From NCBI RefSeq assembly GCF_030063355.1, contig NZ_JASISZ010000080.1, forward strand, positions 1 to 33,486: DNA of 33,486 nucleotides. Direction: 5' to 3'. The position numbers were made by a program, and so were the translations under genes. This document shows positions 33,454 to 33,486 of this stretch, one piece after another (position 1 is the first letter of the stretch; each line of letters opens with the position of its first letter). Below the pieces are notes generated by a model that did no database searches, had not been told where the DNA came from, and saw nothing but the letters and a program-made list of their open reading frames with translations. This stretch comes from Streptomyces sp. PH10-H1. GTDB lineage: Bacteria; Actinomycetota; Actinomycetes; Streptomycetales; Streptomycetaceae.

Positions 33454-33486
33454 GGGGCCCGCAGGCGTTCGTGATCATGGTTGTTC

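Noticed and set aside
1..33486. CRISPR arrays, tRNA or rRNA genes
   Set aside because: No regularly spaced direct repeats with unique spacers, no TTCGAATC-like T-arm with CCA-ready acceptor, and no rRNA sequence was recognised by eye. A tRNAscan run could still find a weak one.

Overview
The DNA is GC-rich, has strong third-position GC in the coding frames, and is full of XRE regulators, Nudix, HAD and aminoglycoside-phosphotransferase-like genes. TTA leucine codons are rare and confined to a few genes. This points to Streptomyces or a close actinomycete, and the gene content looks like accessory rather than core chromosome. All family names come from reading the translations and recalling family motifs; no search was run.

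Left region (1-8.8 kb). A C-terminally truncated XRE regulator (126-668, minus) diverges from a small hypothetical gene (872-1327) across an 11-bp-phased repeat array. Next comes a tight plus-strand operon of six genes (1892-8549): a MshC-like cysteine ligase, two ATP-grasp ligases, a nucleotidyltransferase-like protein, an archaeal-looking cysteinyl-tRNA synthetase and a prolyl-4-hydroxylase-like Fe(II)/2OG oxygenase. Three consecutive genes each carry one TTA codon, and start/stop overlaps couple several genes. I read this as an undescribed biosynthetic operon for a cysteine-containing amide or peptide-like metabolite. The CysRS either supplies activated cysteine or acts as a resistant target copy.

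Middle region (8.8-16.1 kb). An HD hydrolase, a Nudix/XRE pair, a HAD phosphatase and a CYTH protein precede a possible second system. This is a 53-codon peptide gene behind a strong ribosome binding site and an 18-bp palindrome, followed by a JmjC/cupin-4-type oxygenase and an aldo/keto reductase whose start lies inside the oxygenase gene. This layout resembles a ribosomally made, post-translationally modified peptide (RiPP) locus. A convergent phosphotransferase closes it. Copies of one IS-like terminal sequence lie at 8.8 kb and 15.96-16.1 kb, bracketing this block.

Right-middle region (16.3-22 kb). A second-type glutamyl-tRNA synthetase is followed by a fragment of an IS3-family orfA, an XRE-TPR/flavoprotein pair flanked on both sides by nearly identical palindromes, a short zinc-ribbon XRE protein and another phosphotransferase-like kinase.

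Right end (22.1-33.5 kb). This looks like a DNA-defence island. A Mrr-like PD-(D/E)XK nuclease on the plus strand converges, across a bidirectional terminator, on a minus-strand operon. That operon encodes the C-terminal part of an Eco57I/DrmMI-like methylase, a 2251-residue DEAD/DEAH helicase with a DUF1998 region and a possible nuclease-like tail (similar to DruE or a DrmA-DrmB fusion), and a UvrD-like helicase with a RelE-like domain at its N-terminus. The three genes are joined by GTGA and ATGA overlaps. The methylase is cut at its 5' side, close to the window edge, by an in-frame stop.
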